From Serinibacter arcticus (lineage in GTDB: Bacteria; Actinomycetota; Actinomycetes; Actinomycetales; Beutenbergiaceae): 64,000 nucleotides of DNA. The notes under the pieces were generated by a model that saw only the letters and a list, made by a program, of their open reading frames with translations, made no database searches and had not been told where the DNA came from. Positions 40,501 through 49,637 of the stretch are shown one piece after another. The position numbers and the translations under genes are program-made. The DNA lies in contig NZ_RHPJ01000003.1 in assembly GCF_004786095.1 (NCBI RefSeq), positions 186,001 through 250,000 on the forward strand, given 5' to 3'. Position 1 is the first letter of the stretch, and the number at the start of each line of letters is the position of its first letter.

Positions 40501-41034
40501 ATGCCCCTGCTGCCCTCGCTGCGCCGTCTCGGTCGCCCCGGTCGTGTGCCTGCCCGTCTCCCTCCCGAGGTCGCCGCGCGCCTCCCCGGCGTCACGCCGA
40601 TCGCGTGGGCGCCGGTGCGGGACGGCGGCTGGGTCGTCCTGAGCACGCGCGAGTGGGTCGCGGTCCCGGCCGACGAGACCGCGCCCCCGGTCCGCCGCGG
40701 CTGGCACGAGGTGGACAACGCTCAGTGGCTGACGGAGTCCTCGGCGCTCCGGGTCCGATGGATCGACGGCGACACCCAGGTCGTGCGGCTGTCCGGCGAC
40801 GACCCGCGCGTGCCCCAGGTGGTGCGCGAGCGTGTCGAGGCGTCGATCGTGCACCACGTCAGCCGCGACCTTCCGGGCGGGGTCCAGGTCCGCGCGGTGG
40901 TGCGTCGCGACGGCGACGGTGGTCTCACGAGCCAGGTGAGCGTCGTTGGCACGGCGTCGGTCTCGCCCGAGGTCGCCCGGATCGCCGAGGCGCTCGAGGC
41001 CGAGGCGCGCTCCGCCGTCGGGCTGCCGGAGTAG
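40501..41034 (+). CDS. Conserved actinobacterial hypothetical protein
   Basis: 177 residues from ATG 40501. No signal peptide or membrane helix. A basic, Pro-rich N-terminus (LRRLGRPGRVPARLP) precedes a mixed beta-strand part: PIAWAPVRDGGWVVLSTREW and later RVRWIDGDTQVVRL, then a helix-rich C-terminus. I recall similar short proteins in Micrococcales but know no function. The start is set by the leaderless promoter. It is divergent from the amidase gene. Confidence 0.75.
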   Translation: MPLLPSLRRLGRPGRVPARLPPEVAARLPGVTPIAWAPVRDGGWVVLSTREWVAVPADETAPPVRRGWHEVDNAQWLTESSALRVRWIDGDTQVVRLSGDDPRVPQVVRERVEASIVHHVSRDLPGGVQVRAVVRRDGDGGLTSQVSVVGTASVSPEVARIAEALEAEARSAVGLPE

Positions 41035-41054
41035 GCCGCCTCTCCACGCGCGCC

Positions 41055-41158
41055 GCAGCAGTCCCGAACATCGACTGCTGCACTCCGCACGGGTAGCCGA
41101 TCGACTGCTGCGCCCGGCACGGATAAGGCTCGGTAACCGTGCGCGGCGCAGCAGTCGA
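41055..41158. repeat. Compound inverted/direct repeat with four GACTGCTGC words
   Basis: GCAGCAGTC occurs at 41055-41063 and 41148-41156, and its complement GACTGCTGC at 41073-41081 and 41103-41111. The largest hairpin pairs 41101-41122 with 41137-41158 (20 of 22). The 5' arm is repeated directly at 41071-41092. Two mutually exclusive hairpins can form. It lies between the 40501 gene and tRNA-Asn. Confidence 0.8.
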
Positions 41159-41239
41159 CGCCTCGCCGGGGCGGGTCAGGTGAGGCTGGACCGGGGGGCT
41201 CGGAGGCGTCCGTGGTCGAGACCACCCCGTGGTCGCTGG

Positions 41240-41245
41240 TAACGT
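41240..41245 (+). promoter_or_regulatory. Putative -10 of tRNA-Asn
   Basis: TAACGT lies 11 nt before the tRNA 5' end, giving a few-nt 5' leader. An interrupted repeat GTGGTC/GACCAC lies ~20 bp further upstream. Confidence 0.5.
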
Positions 41246-41256
41246 TCTCTGCGCGA

Positions 41257-41329
<73 letters not shown>

Positions 41330-41336
41330 CGGTCAG

Positions 41337-41366
41337 AACCCCCGTCGGCCCAGGCCGACGGGGGTT
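41337..41366 (+). terminator. Intrinsic terminator of tRNA-Asn
   Basis: Perfect 14-bp arms (41337-41350 / 41353-41366) with a 2-nt loop centre, followed by ctct. It starts 8 bp after the tRNA. Confidence 0.85.
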
Positions 41367-41384
41367 CTCTCGTACCCGCAGCGC

Positions 41385-41390
41385 TAGGGT
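41385..41390 (+). promoter_or_regulatory. -10 element of the 41397 gene (leaderless type)
   Basis: TAGGGT ends 6 nt before ATG 41397. Confidence 0.6.
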
Positions 41391-41396
41391 CGCGCC

Positions 41397-41861
41397 ATGC
41401 AACGGCGACGCGGCGCGGCGGCAGCGGGGCTGCTCGCACTTGCGGTGGCGACCGCCGCGGCGTGCAGTCCTCGGGTCGATCCCGAGGACGCCGCCGCCTG
41501 GTTCGCCGAGGTCGAGACGAACGGCCCGCCCGGATTCGTCGGCGGTGGCCCCACCAGCACCCCCGTCGAGGCGCCGCGCGGCACGGACCTGGGAGTTCTC
41601 GTCCCGACGGTCACCCAGGACCTGGCCGCACCGCTGGACATCGCCACCATCGACGCCATGTGCTTCGGCGGCGGAATGGTCTCGATCGCCATCAGCGTCT
41701 CCACCCCCGAGGCGGAGCGCTCGTCCCTGATCGACATCCCCTGCGACGGCGAGCGGCACGAGGTCGCGCCAGCGAGGGACGGGGTGACGTCCTTCGCCTT
41801 CGGTGGCTACCCGGCCCGGTGGGGGCCGACCTACTACGCCGTCGTCGTCGACGAGGCCTGA
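41397..41861 (+). CDS. Small lipoprotein, unknown function
   Basis: 154 residues. Signal peptide (MQRRRGAAAAGLLALAVATA) with lipobox TAAAC (Cys ~23). The mature part has two further cysteines and ends in strands GYPARWGPTYYAVVV. No family recognised. Its 3' end overlaps the convergent kynureninase gene by 28 bp, so the last nine residues are encoded opposite the kynU C-terminus. Confidence 0.78.
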   Translation: MQRRRGAAAAGLLALAVATAAACSPRVDPEDAAAWFAEVETNGPPGFVGGGPTSTPVEAPRGTDLGVLVPTVTQDLAAPLDIATIDAMCFGGGMVSIAISVSTPEAERSSLIDIPCDGERHEVAPARDGVTSFAFGGYPARWGPTYYAVVVDEA

Positions 41862-43093
41862 CGACCGAGCTCCTCCGCGATCGCCTCGAATCCCGCCTCG
41901 ACCTCCGCGAACGACGTCGACAGCGGTGACAGCCCGATGCGCAGCCCGTGCGGGTCGCGGTAGTCCGGGATGACGTCGCGCCGCCACAGCGCCGCGACCA
42001 CCTCGCGCATCCGGGGGTGACGCAGCGTGACGTGGCCACCGCGGCGGTCCGCGTCGCGCGGTGAGGCCACCTCGACGCCGAACGGCGCCAGCCGCTCGTC
42101 CGTCACCTCGATCGCGAGCTGGGTCAGGGCCACGGACTTCGCGCGCACCGCGTCGATGCCGACGCCGTCGACCAGGCTCAACATGTCCCGCAGCGCCAGC
42201 ATGCCGAGCACCGGGGGAGTCCCCGAGATGAAGCGGCGGGCGCCCTCGGCGGGCGTGTAGCCCGGCCCCATCGCGAACGGGTCGGCGTGCCCCATCCATC
42301 CCTGGATCGGCTGCGCGAGCCGCGACTGGTGGCGTGCCGCCACGTAGCCGAAGGCGGGGGAGCCGGGCCCTCCGTTGAGGTACTTGTAGGTGCAGCCGAC
42401 GGCGAGGTCCACACCGTGCGCGTCGAGCTCGATCGGCACGGACCCCGCCGAGTGGCACAGGTCCCACAGCACGAGCGCGCCGACGTCGTGCGCCGCCGCC
42501 GTGATCCGCTCGACGTCGGCGAGCCAGGCCGAGCGGTAGGCCACCTGGCTGAGGACGACGACGGCGGTCCGCTCCGTCAGCAGCTCGCGCAGCGGCTCGA
42601 CCTCCACCCCGCCGTGCGTCGTGACGTCGAGCCACCGGACGGTCAGGCCCCGCTCGCGCGCGATGCCCTCGACGACGTACCGGTCGGTCGGGAAGTTGTC
42701 GGTGTCGATCACGATCTCGTCGCGCCCGTCGGGCAGCTGTGCGTCGACCGCGGCGCGGATCAGCTTGTAGAGCGTGACGGTGGTGGAGTCGCCCACCCAG
42801 GTCTGACCCGGTGCAGCGCCCAGGGTGATCCGGCCGATCTCGTCCCCGAGCGTCAGCGGCAGGTCGAACCACCCCTCGTCCCAACCGCGGATGAGGCGGC
42901 CTCCCCACTCCTGCTCGACGAACCGCGCCATGGACGCGGCCGTGCGCCGCAGCGGCCGCCCGAGGCTGTTGCCGTCCAGGTAGACCAGCGAGGTCTCGGC
43001 GCCGACGAACTCCTCGCGCAGCGCGGCCAGCGCGTCCTGGCGATCGAGGTCGGCCGCCGTGCTCGCGGGGATCGAGGGGTCCGGGTTGCTCAT
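41834..43093 (-). CDS. kynU: Kynureninase
   Basis: 419 residues from ATG 43093. A PLP enzyme that cleaves kynurenine to anthranilate and alanine. Motifs: VYLDGNSLGRPL near the N-terminus, VGDSTTVTLYKL, DTDNFPTDRYV, LWDLCHSAGSVPIEL and CTYKYLNGGPGSP with the PLP-binding Lys237. Length matches the family. No other kynurenine-pathway gene is nearby, so it is a solitary unit with its own leaderless promoter. Whether it serves tryptophan breakdown or another hydroxylated substrate is open. Confidence 0.95.
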   Translation of the reverse strand: MSNPDPSIPASTAADLDRQDALAALREEFVGAETSLVYLDGNSLGRPLRRTAASMARFVEQEWGGRLIRGWDEGWFDLPLTLGDEIGRITLGAAPGQTWVGDSTTVTLYKLIRAAVDAQLPDGRDEIVIDTDNFPTDRYVVEGIARERGLTVRWLDVTTHGGVEVEPLRELLTERTAVVVLSQVAYRSAWLADVERITAAAHDVGALVLWDLCHSAGSVPIELDAHGVDLAVGCTYKYLNGGPGSPAFGYVAARHQSRLAQPIQGWMGHADPFAMGPGYTPAEGARRFISGTPPVLGMLALRDMLSLVDGVGIDAVRAKSVALTQLAIEVTDERLAPFGVEVASPRDADRRGGHVTLRHPRMREVVAALWRRDVIPDYRDPHGLRIGLSPLSTSFAEVEAGFEAIAEELGRQASSTTTA

Positions 43094-43100
43094 GCTGGGC

Positions 43101-43106
43101 ACCCTA
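43101..43106 (-). promoter_or_regulatory. -10 element of kynU (leaderless type)
   Basis: On the minus strand TAGGGT ends 7 nt before the ATG at 43093. Confidence 0.6.
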
Positions 43107-43225
43107 GACCGGTGGTGGGGCGGGCCGGCTCTCCGCACTTCCCCTGCCCCGCGAACAGAAGTCCCGTGGTGCGCCAGTTTCTGCGAGGATGTCGGGCGAT
43201 CCGCGTCATCGAGAAGGGGACCCCT

Positions 43226-44560
43226 GTGGCCTACCAGTTCAACCCGCCGCCCGGTTGGCCGACCCCTCCGCAGGGCTGGTCCCCGCCCGAGGGCTGGGAG
43301 CCCGACGCGTCGTGGCCGACGCCCCCGCAGGACTGGCAGTTCTGGGTCGAGGAGTCCGCCGCCGGATCCGCCGCGACGCCGGCCGCTGCGCCCCAGCAGC
43401 AGCAGCCCCCGCAGCCCGACCCCACGCAGCAGCTGCCCGCGGCCTCGTTCGGGGAGCCGTCCCAGCAGACGCCGTCCCAGCCGACGTCGCCGTCCGGCCC
43501 CGGTTCGTCCTCGACCCCGGCGCCGAGCTACGACCCGACCCAGCAGCTTCCCAGCCAGCACTCCGGCAACCAGCACCTCTCGGGCCAGGGCTTCGGCGTC
43601 CCCGGGGGCTACTCCCAGGACCCGCCGTACCAGACCGCCCCGGCGCCGTACTCCGGCGAGCCGACGGCGCAGCTCCCGTACTCCACCGACCCGGCCGCGT
43701 TCGGCGCGGCGCCCCCGAGCTACGCCGCGGGCGGCTTCGCCGGGCAGGGCGGGCAGGGCAACCAGGGCGGCTACCCCGGCCAGCAGGGCTTCGGCCCCGG
43801 TGGTCCTGGTGGCCCCGGTGATCCCGGCAAGAAGAAGAACAACGTCGGCCTCCTCGTCGCCATCGTCGCCGGTGCCGTGCTGATCCTCGGTCTCGGTACC
43901 TTCGCGGTCGTCAATGCCCTCTCCGGAGGCAGCGACGACCCGACGGCCGACCCGACGACGTCGACGAGCGAGCCCACGGACGACCCGACCACGGACGCTC
44001 CCACGGACGACCCGACGACGGACGCCCCCACGGACGACCCGTCCACGGACGCCCCCACGGACGACCCCACGACCGATCCGACGGCTGACCCCACGACCGA
44101 CGCGCCCGACCCCGGCGCGGGAGGCGCGGCTCCGGTCGGCACCGTCGAGGCCGCGGTCGGCTCCCCGATCGACGTGACGGACTTCGACGGCGCCACCGAG
44201 GCCACCGTCACGCTGCAGGAGATGGCCTGGGACCCGCAGTGCAACTCGAGCTTCGGCGGCGACCCCGAGGGGCGGCTGCTCGCCCTCCGGTTCGACGTGA
44301 CGGTCGCGAACCCCACCCCCGACGGTGAGGCGTTCGACCTCAACGGCATCTTCTTCAACGCCTACAGCGACTCCGCCGCCACCGGTTCCGCGTGGTCGCT
44401 CTTCTGCGAGGTCGACCCCGTGCTCCCCTCCGACATCCAGCCCGGCGCGACCGTGAGCGGCTGGCTCGTGCTGGACATCCCCGAGGGCTCGACCTGGGTG
44501 GCCTACGAGTCGACGTTCGGCATGGGCGGGGACAGCGCCGCCTGGCGTCTCCCGAGCTGA
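43226..44560 (+). CDS. Membrane-anchored protein with repeat linker and DUF4352-like outer domain
   Basis: 444 residues from GTG 43226, with AAGGGG upstream. A cytoplasmic part rich in Pro, Gln, Gly and Tyr (1-205) opens with [19 protein letters not shown], the phospho-site/SH3-like style of many actinobacterial membrane proteins. KKKNN precedes one membrane helix (~208-232). A Thr/Asp/Pro repeat linker follows (~245-295), then a C-terminal domain of ~140 residues with two Cys that resembles DUF4352-type immunoglobulin-like domains. Function unknown. It ends 16 bp before def. Confidence 0.8.
   Translation: MAYQFNPPPGWPTPPQGWSPPEGWEPDASWPTPPQDWQFWVEESAAGSAATPAAAPQQQQPPQPDPTQQLPAASFGEPSQQTPSQPTSPSGPGSSSTPAPSYDPTQQLPSQHSGNQHLSGQGFGVPGGYSQDPPYQTAPAPYSGEPTAQLPYSTDPAAFGAAPPSYAAGGFAGQGGQGNQGGYPGQQGFGPGGPGGPGDPGKKKNNVGLLVAIVAGAVLILGLGTFAVVNALSGGSDDPTADPTTSTSEPTDDPTTDAPTDDPTTDAPTDDPSTDAPTDDPTTDPTADPTTDAPDPGAGGAAPVGTVEAAVGSPIDVTDFDGATEATVTLQEMAWDPQCNSSFGGDPEGRLLALRFDVTVANPTPDGEAFDLNGIFFNAYSDSAATGSAWSLFCEVDPVLPSDIQPGATVSGWLVLDIPEGSTWVAYESTFGMGGDSAAWRLPS
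43973..44080 (+). repeat. 27-bp tandem repeat in the surface linker
   Basis: Three full units and one partial unit (43973, 44000, 44027, 44054) encode PTDDP(T/S)TDA. The unit keeps frame, so copy changes would alter the length of the wall-spanning linker. Confidence 0.9.
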
Positions 44561-44576
44561 GGTCCGAGAAGCACCG

Positions 44577-45059
44577 ATGGCCTTCCGTGACATCCGCCTG
44601 ATCGGCGACCCCGTCCTGCGCACGCCCTGCGCACCGATCACCACGGTCGACGACCGCGTCCGCACCCTCGTGGCCGACCTCCTCGAGACGGTCGACCACG
44701 AGGGGCGGGCCGGGCTCGCCGCCAACCAGATCGGCGTCGGGCTCCGCGCGTTCTCCTGGAACGTCGAGGGCGACCTCGGCTACGTCCTGAACCCCACCGT
44801 CGTCGAGCTGAGCGACGAGCTGCAGGACGGCGACGAGGGCTGCCTCTCCGTCCCGAGCCTGTGGTTCCCGACGACGCGTGCGCAGCGTGCCCGCGCCGTC
44901 GGGACGGACCTCGACGGCAACGAGGTCGTCGTCGAGGGTCAGGGCCTGATGGCCCGTTGCATCCAGCACGAGGTCGACCATCTCGACGGCATGCTCTACA
45001 TCGAGCGCCTCGAGCGCGGGGTGCGCAAGCAGGCGATGCGGGCGCTGCGCGACCTCTGA
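44577..45059 (+). CDS. def: Peptide deformylase
   Basis: 160 residues from ATG 44577. It removes the formyl group from new polypeptides. All three motifs are present: [10 protein letters not shown] (~44-53), EGCLS with metal ligand Cys89, and QHEVDHLDG with His131, Glu132 and His135. The protein is near the minimal length for the family, with a short C-terminal helix. It follows the membrane-anchored repeat protein by 16 bp. Confidence 0.97.
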   Translation: MAFRDIRLIGDPVLRTPCAPITTVDDRVRTLVADLLETVDHEGRAGLAANQIGVGLRAFSWNVEGDLGYVLNPTVVELSDELQDGDEGCLSVPSLWFPTTRAQRARAVGTDLDGNEVVVEGQGLMARCIQHEVDHLDGMLYIERLERGVRKQAMRALRDL

Positions 45060-45208
45060 GCACCGCCCCGTTCCGGCGGGATCCGAGGCTCGGGGTGCAC
45101 GAACCGCCATCCATCAGGCATAGTGGTGCCACTCCGTTGCCGCATGGCACCGACGGTCACGATCGAGCGCGTTGGGGAAGACTCACTCGATTCGACTGGA
45201 GGGTCGAC

Positions 45209-45706
45209 ATGCCGGGTCCTACCCGCGGTGTCCTTTTCGTGCACTCTGCGCCCCGTGCGCTCTGTCCGCACGTGGAGTGGGCTGCCACCTCCGTGCTCGG
45301 CACCCGTCCCGTCATCGACTGGACGGACCAGCCCGCCGCGCCCGGTGCGCTGCGGACCGAGATCTCCTGGTCCGGCCCGGCCGGGACCGGTGCGCGCCTG
45401 ACGTCGGCCCTGCGCGGCTGGGACCACCTGCGCTACGAGGTGACCGAGGAGGCCACCACGACGACCGACGGGTCGCGCTGGTCCCACACCCCCGACCTCG
45501 GGATCTTCCACGCCCAGACCGACCGGGTGGGCAACGTCGTGGTCCCCGAGGACCGCATCCGCGCCGCGCTGGTCCACGCCGCCGACCCCGACCGCCTCGC
45601 GCAGGCGCTCGATCTCGCGCTCGGGCAGGCGTGGGACGACGAGCTCGAGCCGTTCCGCTACGCGGGCGCCGGCGCGCCCGTCCGCTGGCTGCACCGCGTC
45701 GGCTGA
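45209..45706 (+). CDS. DUF3145 family protein
   Basis: 165 residues from ATG 45209 with GGAGGG 6 nt upstream. The start MPGPTRGVLFVHSAPRALCPHVEWA and the later GIFHAQTDRVGNVVVPEDRIR are characteristic of DUF3145, which is found next to fab genes in many Actinomycetota. No motif suggests a reaction. It is convergent with fabF, and both ends flank one long hairpin. The 149-bp gap upstream shows a possible CATAGT -10 near 45118 but nothing else. Confidence 0.92.
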   Translation: MPGPTRGVLFVHSAPRALCPHVEWAATSVLGTRPVIDWTDQPAAPGALRTEISWSGPAGTGARLTSALRGWDHLRYEVTEEATTTTDGSRWSHTPDLGIFHAQTDRVGNVVVPEDRIRAALVHAADPDRLAQALDLALGQAWDDELEPFRYAGAGAPVRWLHRVG

Positions 45707-45769
45707 CGCGCCCGCCGCTCCGGCCGGCGTCGCCCGGACGTCGCTCCGGCACCAGCCCTCACGGGAACC

Positions 45770-45811
45770 ACGACGGCCCGGCACCACCGCGAGGTGGTGC
45801 CGGGCCGTCGT
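45770..45811. terminator. Bidirectional terminator between DUF3145 gene and fabF
   Basis: Perfect 19-bp arms 45770-45788 and 45793-45811 with a 4-nt loop between two convergent genes. Confidence 0.85.
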
Positions 45812-45828
45812 CGTCCCTGCGGCGAGCG

Positions 45829-47052
45829 CTACGCCGTCGCGATCAGGAGGCTCACGTTGTGGCCGCCGAAACCGAAGGAGTTGTTCAGCGCCGCGATCTG
45901 GCCGGCGGGCAGCTCGCGCGGCGACGTCGCGACGTCGACCGGGAGGCGCGGATCGGGATCGGTGAGGTTGATCGTCGGGGGAGCGGTGCGCTCCGCCACG
46001 GCGAGCACCGTGAACACGGTCTCGAGCGCCCCGGCGCCGCCGAGGAGGTGGCCGGTCATCGACTTCGTGGCCGAGACGACGACGTCGCCCATCACCTCGT
46101 TGATCGCCTCCGCCTCGCCGATGTCGCCGGCGGGCGTGGACGTCGCGTGGGCGTTGGCGTGCACGACGTCGGCCGCCGTGAGGTCGGCGTCCGTCAGTGC
46201 GAGCCGCATGGCGCGGGCCTGACCGGCGGCGTCTGGCGCGGCGATGTCACCGGCGTCCGAGCTCATGCCGGCGCCCGCGAGACGCGCGTAGATCCGCGCG
46301 CCGCGAGCCTTGGCGTGCTCCTCGCTCTCGAGGACGACGATGCCGGCGCCCTCACCGAGCACGAAGCCGTCGCGCGTGGCGTCGTAGGGCCGCGACGCGG
46401 TCTCGGGGCTGTCGTTGCGGGTGGACAGCGCCTGCATGCGGGCGAACGCCGCGATGGGCAGCGCGTGCACGCACGCCTCGGTGCCCCCGGCGACGACGAC
46501 GTCGGCGCGACCCGAGCGGATCATCTCCATGCCGGCGACGATCGCCTCGGCGCCGGATGCGCAGGCGGACACGGTCGTGTGGGTGCCGGCCTTGGCGCCC
46601 AGCTCGATCGAGACGTAGGCGGCCGAGGAGTTCGGCATCAGCATCGGGACCGTCATCGGCAGGACGCGGCGCGGGCCGCGCTCCTTGAGCGTGTCCCAGC
46701 TGTTCATCAGCGTCCAGAGCCCGCCGAGCCCGGTGCCGACCACGACGCCGAGGCGCGTGCCCTCGACCTCGGGGGTGCCGGCGTCGGCCCACGCCTCGCG
46801 GGCGGCGACGATGGCGACCTGCGCCGAGCGGTCCATGCGGCGGGTCTCGGGGACCGTGAGCACCGCGGAGGGCTCGACGGCGACCTCGGCCGCGAAGGTG
46901 ACGGGGAGCTCGAGGCCCGTGACCCAGTCGTGGGTCATGGTCGCGACGCCGGAGGTGCCCGCGAGGGCGGCCTTCCAGGTGTCCGCGACGGTACCGCCGA
47001 TCGGCGTCGTGGCACCGAGGCCGGTCACGACGACGCTGCGTGAGCCTGCCAT
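45829..47052 (-). CDS. fabF: Beta-ketoacyl-ACP synthase II
   Basis: 407 residues. It performs the elongating condensation in type II fatty-acid synthesis. The catalytic Cys lies in VSACASGAEA, the two His in HANAHATSTPAGD and SMTGHLLGGAG, and Lys precedes the latter. The N-terminus VVVTGLGATTPIGG is typical. It follows acpP with a 114-bp gap containing a hairpin. Confidence 0.96.
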   Translation of the reverse strand: MAGSRSVVVTGLGATTPIGGTVADTWKAALAGTSGVATMTHDWVTGLELPVTFAAEVAVEPSAVLTVPETRRMDRSAQVAIVAAREAWADAGTPEVEGTRLGVVVGTGLGGLWTLMNSWDTLKERGPRRVLPMTVPMLMPNSSAAYVSIELGAKAGTHTTVSACASGAEAIVAGMEMIRSGRADVVVAGGTEACVHALPIAAFARMQALSTRNDSPETASRPYDATRDGFVLGEGAGIVVLESEEHAKARGARIYARLAGAGMSSDAGDIAAPDAAGQARAMRLALTDADLTAADVVHANAHATSTPAGDIGEAEAINEVMGDVVVSATKSMTGHLLGGAGALETVFTVLAVAERTAPPTINLTDPDPRLPVDVATSPRELPAGQIAALNNSFGFGGHNVSLLIATA

Positions 47053-47102
47053 CAGGGCGTCTCCTTGCGCTGGGGGGAAAGAGGGAGGGAAGAGGTGGCG
47101 GG

Positions 47103-47137
47103 CGACGGCCGCGACGCCGGGTGGCGTGCGGCCGTCG
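47103..47137 (-). promoter_or_regulatory. Hairpin between acpP and fabF
   Basis: Arms 47103-47118 and 47123-47137 form 15 pairs with one bulged base. It lies 29 bp after acpP and could attenuate transcription so that ACP is made in excess over FabF. Confidence 0.6.
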
Positions 47138-47166
47138 ACCCGTCGGGTACCGCGGTCAGACGAGGC

Positions 47167-47415
47167 TCAGGCCTGCGCGCCGGTGATGAAGCGGACGGCG
47201 TCGCCGACGGTCACGAGGTTCTTGACCTCGTCGTCGGGGATGGTGACGCCGAACTTGTCCTCGGCCTGCGTGACGATCGTCATCATCGACAGCGAGTCGA
47301 TGTCGAGGTCGTCGGTGAAGGACTTCTCGAGCTCGACCGAGTCGGTCGGAAGGCCGGTCTCCTCGTTGACGATCTCGGCGAGGCCGGTGAGGATCTCCTG
47401 CTCGGTGTAAGCCAT
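47167..47415 (-). CDS. acpP: Acyl carrier protein
   Basis: 82 residues from ATG 47415, with GGAG upstream; a longer frame to 47460 is unlikely because it lacks conservation. It carries acyl chains on 4'-phosphopantetheine bound to the Ser of DDLDIDSLSMM. Acidic composition and length match ACPs of type II synthases. Confidence 0.97.
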   Translation of the reverse strand: MAYTEQEILTGLAEIVNEETGLPTDSVELEKSFTDDLDIDSLSMMTIVTQAEDKFGVTIPDDEVKNLVTVGDAVRFITGAQA

Positions 47416-47547
47416 CTGCTTCTCCTGTTGGTTGGGTCGTGCTGAGCTTGTGCGGGTCAAGTGTTCCAGCCCGGACGCCCCTGGTGCGCCGGGCGCGCGG
47501 GGCGGGGGTGGGTCAGGTGCGCGGTCTCGCGCCTCGGACGAGGTGTC

Positions 47548-48579
47548 TCAGGGCAGGACGACGACCTGGGCCGCGTACGCGAGGCCGGCGCCGAAGCCGA
47601 TCTGCAGGGCGACCTGGCCCGACCGCGCCTGACCCTCGCGGAGCAGACGCTCCGTGGCGAGCGGGATCGAGGCGGCCGAGGTGTTGCCGGTGTCGGCGAT
47701 GTCGCGGCCGACCACGACGTCCTCGCGCAGGTCGAGCATCTTCACGAGCTGGTCGATGATGCGCATGTTCGCCTGGTGCGGGATGAACACGTCGATGTCC
47801 GCCAGCTCGAGGCCCGCGGCGGCGACGGCACGGCGCGCGACCTCCGGGATCGAGGAGATGACCCACTTGAAGACGCTCGGGCCCTCCTGGCGCAGCGTCG
47901 GCCAGGTGTCGGCGGCGATGCGAGCGGGAACACCCTCGCCCTGGTCCTGGCGCAGCTCGAGCCACGGGGTCGTCTGCGAGATGTGGCCGGCCATCGAACC
48001 GTCCGAACCCCACACCGTCGGGCCGATGCCCGGGGTGTCGGAGGCGCCGACGACGGCGGCGCCCGCGCCGTCGCCCAGGAGGAAGGAGATGCTGCGGTCG
48101 GTCGGGTCGATGAAGTCGCTCATGCGCTCCACGCCCACGACCAGCACGTTGCGGGCCTGGCCCGAGCGGACCAGCGCGTCGGCCTGGCCGATGCCGTAGC
48201 AGTACCCGGCGCACGCGGCCGAGACGTCGAACGCGGCGGCCGGCGTCGCGCCGATGGCGTCGGCGAGACGCGCGGCGAGCGACGGCGTCTGCTCGAAGTA
48301 GGTGACGGTCGAGACGAGCACCACGTCGATGTCGTCCGCCGTCAGGCCCGCGGCCTCGAGCGACTCGCCGGCGGCGGCCACGGCCATGTCGAGGATGGAC
48401 GTCTCCGGGTTGGCGCGACGTCGCGTGGCGATGCCCGTGCGCTGCCGGATCCACTCGTCGGAGGACTGGATCGGGCCGATGATGGCCTCGTTGTCCACGA
48501 CCTGTTCGCCGCGGAAGCCGCCGACGCCCAGGATGCGGGTGCCGGCGACCGGCTGGATCTGGTTGAGCTGGATCGTCAT
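47548..48579 (-). CDS. fabH: Beta-ketoacyl-ACP synthase III
   Basis: 343 residues. It starts fatty acids from acyl-CoA and malonyl-ACP. Catalytic Cys in SAACAGYCYG, His in IPHQANMRI, and Asn in DTGNTSAASI. In Actinomycetota FabH often prefers branched primers, which cannot be decided here. Its start overlaps the fabD stop by 4 bp. Confidence 0.96.
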   Translation of the reverse strand: MTIQLNQIQPVAGTRILGVGGFRGEQVVDNEAIIGPIQSSDEWIRQRTGIATRRRANPETSILDMAVAAAGESLEAAGLTADDIDVVLVSTVTYFEQTPSLAARLADAIGATPAAAFDVSAACAGYCYGIGQADALVRSGQARNVLVVGVERMSDFIDPTDRSISFLLGDGAGAAVVGASDTPGIGPTVWGSDGSMAGHISQTTPWLELRQDQGEGVPARIAADTWPTLRQEGPSVFKWVISSIPEVARRAVAAAGLELADIDVFIPHQANMRIIDQLVKMLDLREDVVVGRDIADTGNTSAASIPLATERLLREGQARSGQVALQIGFGAGLAYAAQVVVLP

Positions 48580-49559
48580 GCCGCTCCTCGGCTGTGCTCG
48601 GCCACCAGGGCGGCGGCCGGGGCAAGGTCGTCAGGGGTCGTGATGGCCACGCGGGCCACGTCGGGAAGGGTACGCCGCGCGAGTCCGGACAGGACGCCGC
48701 CCGGGGCGAGCTCGACCAGGCCGGTCACTCCGCGCTTGCCGAGCTGCGCCTGGCACAGGTCCCAGCGGACGGGTGAGGTGATCTGGTGCACGAGGCGCGC
48801 CAGCGCGTCGGCGCCGGTCCCGTGGCCGTGCTCGCCGGTGGCGATCGAGCTCAGGGGCGCACCGTCGGTGTTGGAGAGCAGCGGCAGGACGGGGTCGGTC
48901 GCGCTCCAGCCGGCGACGACCTCGCCGAACGCCTCCGCCGCGGAAGACATCAGCGGCGTGTGGAACGCCCCGGCGACCTGCAGCGGGATGACGCGGGCGC
49001 GGGCCGGGGCCGCCGCGACGAGTGCGGCGATCGCCTCGTGCGAGCCGGCGGCGACGACCTGACCGCCGCCGTTGACGTTCGCCGGCCACGCACCGGCGTC
49101 GCGGATGGCGGCCTCGACGGCGTCGGGATCGCCCCCGAGGACGGCAGCCATGCCGGAGGGGTTCTCGGCGGCGGCGCGGGCCATGTGGCGGGCGCGGGCG
49201 GCGACCAGCTCCACGGCGCTGGCGTCGGTCAGCACCCCGGCGATCGCGGCCGCGGTGAGCTCGCCGACCGAGTGGCCCGCCACGACGTCGACCACGTGAC
49301 CGGCGTCAGCCGCGTCGGCGGCGCCGACCCGGGCGAGCAGGGCCCGCGCGGCGACGAGCGACGTCGCGACGATGAGCGGCTGGGCGACCGCGGTGTCGCG
49401 GATCGTGTCCGCGTCCGAGACGGTGCCGTGGGTGGCGAGGTCGAGACCGGCCGCCGAGCTGAGGGCGTCGACCTGCTCGGCGACGCCGGGGAGGTCGAGC
49501 CACGGGGAGAGCATGCCGGGGGACTGGGCGCCCTGACCGGGCGCGAGGAAGGCGAGCAC
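48576..49559 (-). CDS. fabD: Malonyl-CoA:ACP transacylase
   Basis: 327 residues from GTG 49559. It moves malonyl groups to ACP. Oxyanion motif LAPGQGAQSPGM at the N-terminus, nucleophile in VAGHSVGELTAAA, and His in VAGAFHTPLM. It is first in the fab cluster and 78 bp after the FasR-like regulator. CATGCT lies 6 nt upstream of the GTG, a weak candidate for a leaderless -10. Confidence 0.96.
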   Translation of the reverse strand: MLAFLAPGQGAQSPGMLSPWLDLPGVAEQVDALSSAAGLDLATHGTVSDADTIRDTAVAQPLIVATSLVAARALLARVGAADAADAGHVVDVVAGHSVGELTAAAIAGVLTDASAVELVAARARHMARAAAENPSGMAAVLGGDPDAVEAAIRDAGAWPANVNGGGQVVAAGSHEAIAALVAAAPARARVIPLQVAGAFHTPLMSSAAEAFGEVVAGWSATDPVLPLLSNTDGAPLSSIATGEHGHGTGADALARLVHQITSPVRWDLCQAQLGKRGVTGLVELAPGGVLSGLARRTLPDVARVAITTPDDLAPAAALVAEHSRGAA

Positions 49560-49637
49560 GAGTCCAGCATGCCTGCTCGACGGCGCCCGGGTGGGGTCGC
49601 CACGCGGACAAGCGTCGGTGCGTGGTTTGGAGGTTTC

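Noticed and set aside
41055-41158. CRISPR-like array
   Set aside because: Repeats are in both orientations, spacing is irregular and there are only four short words; no cas gene is present.
47416-47460. A longer acpP start at 47460
   Set aside because: The extra 15 residues are not part of ACP, and the ATG at 47415 has a proper ribosome site.
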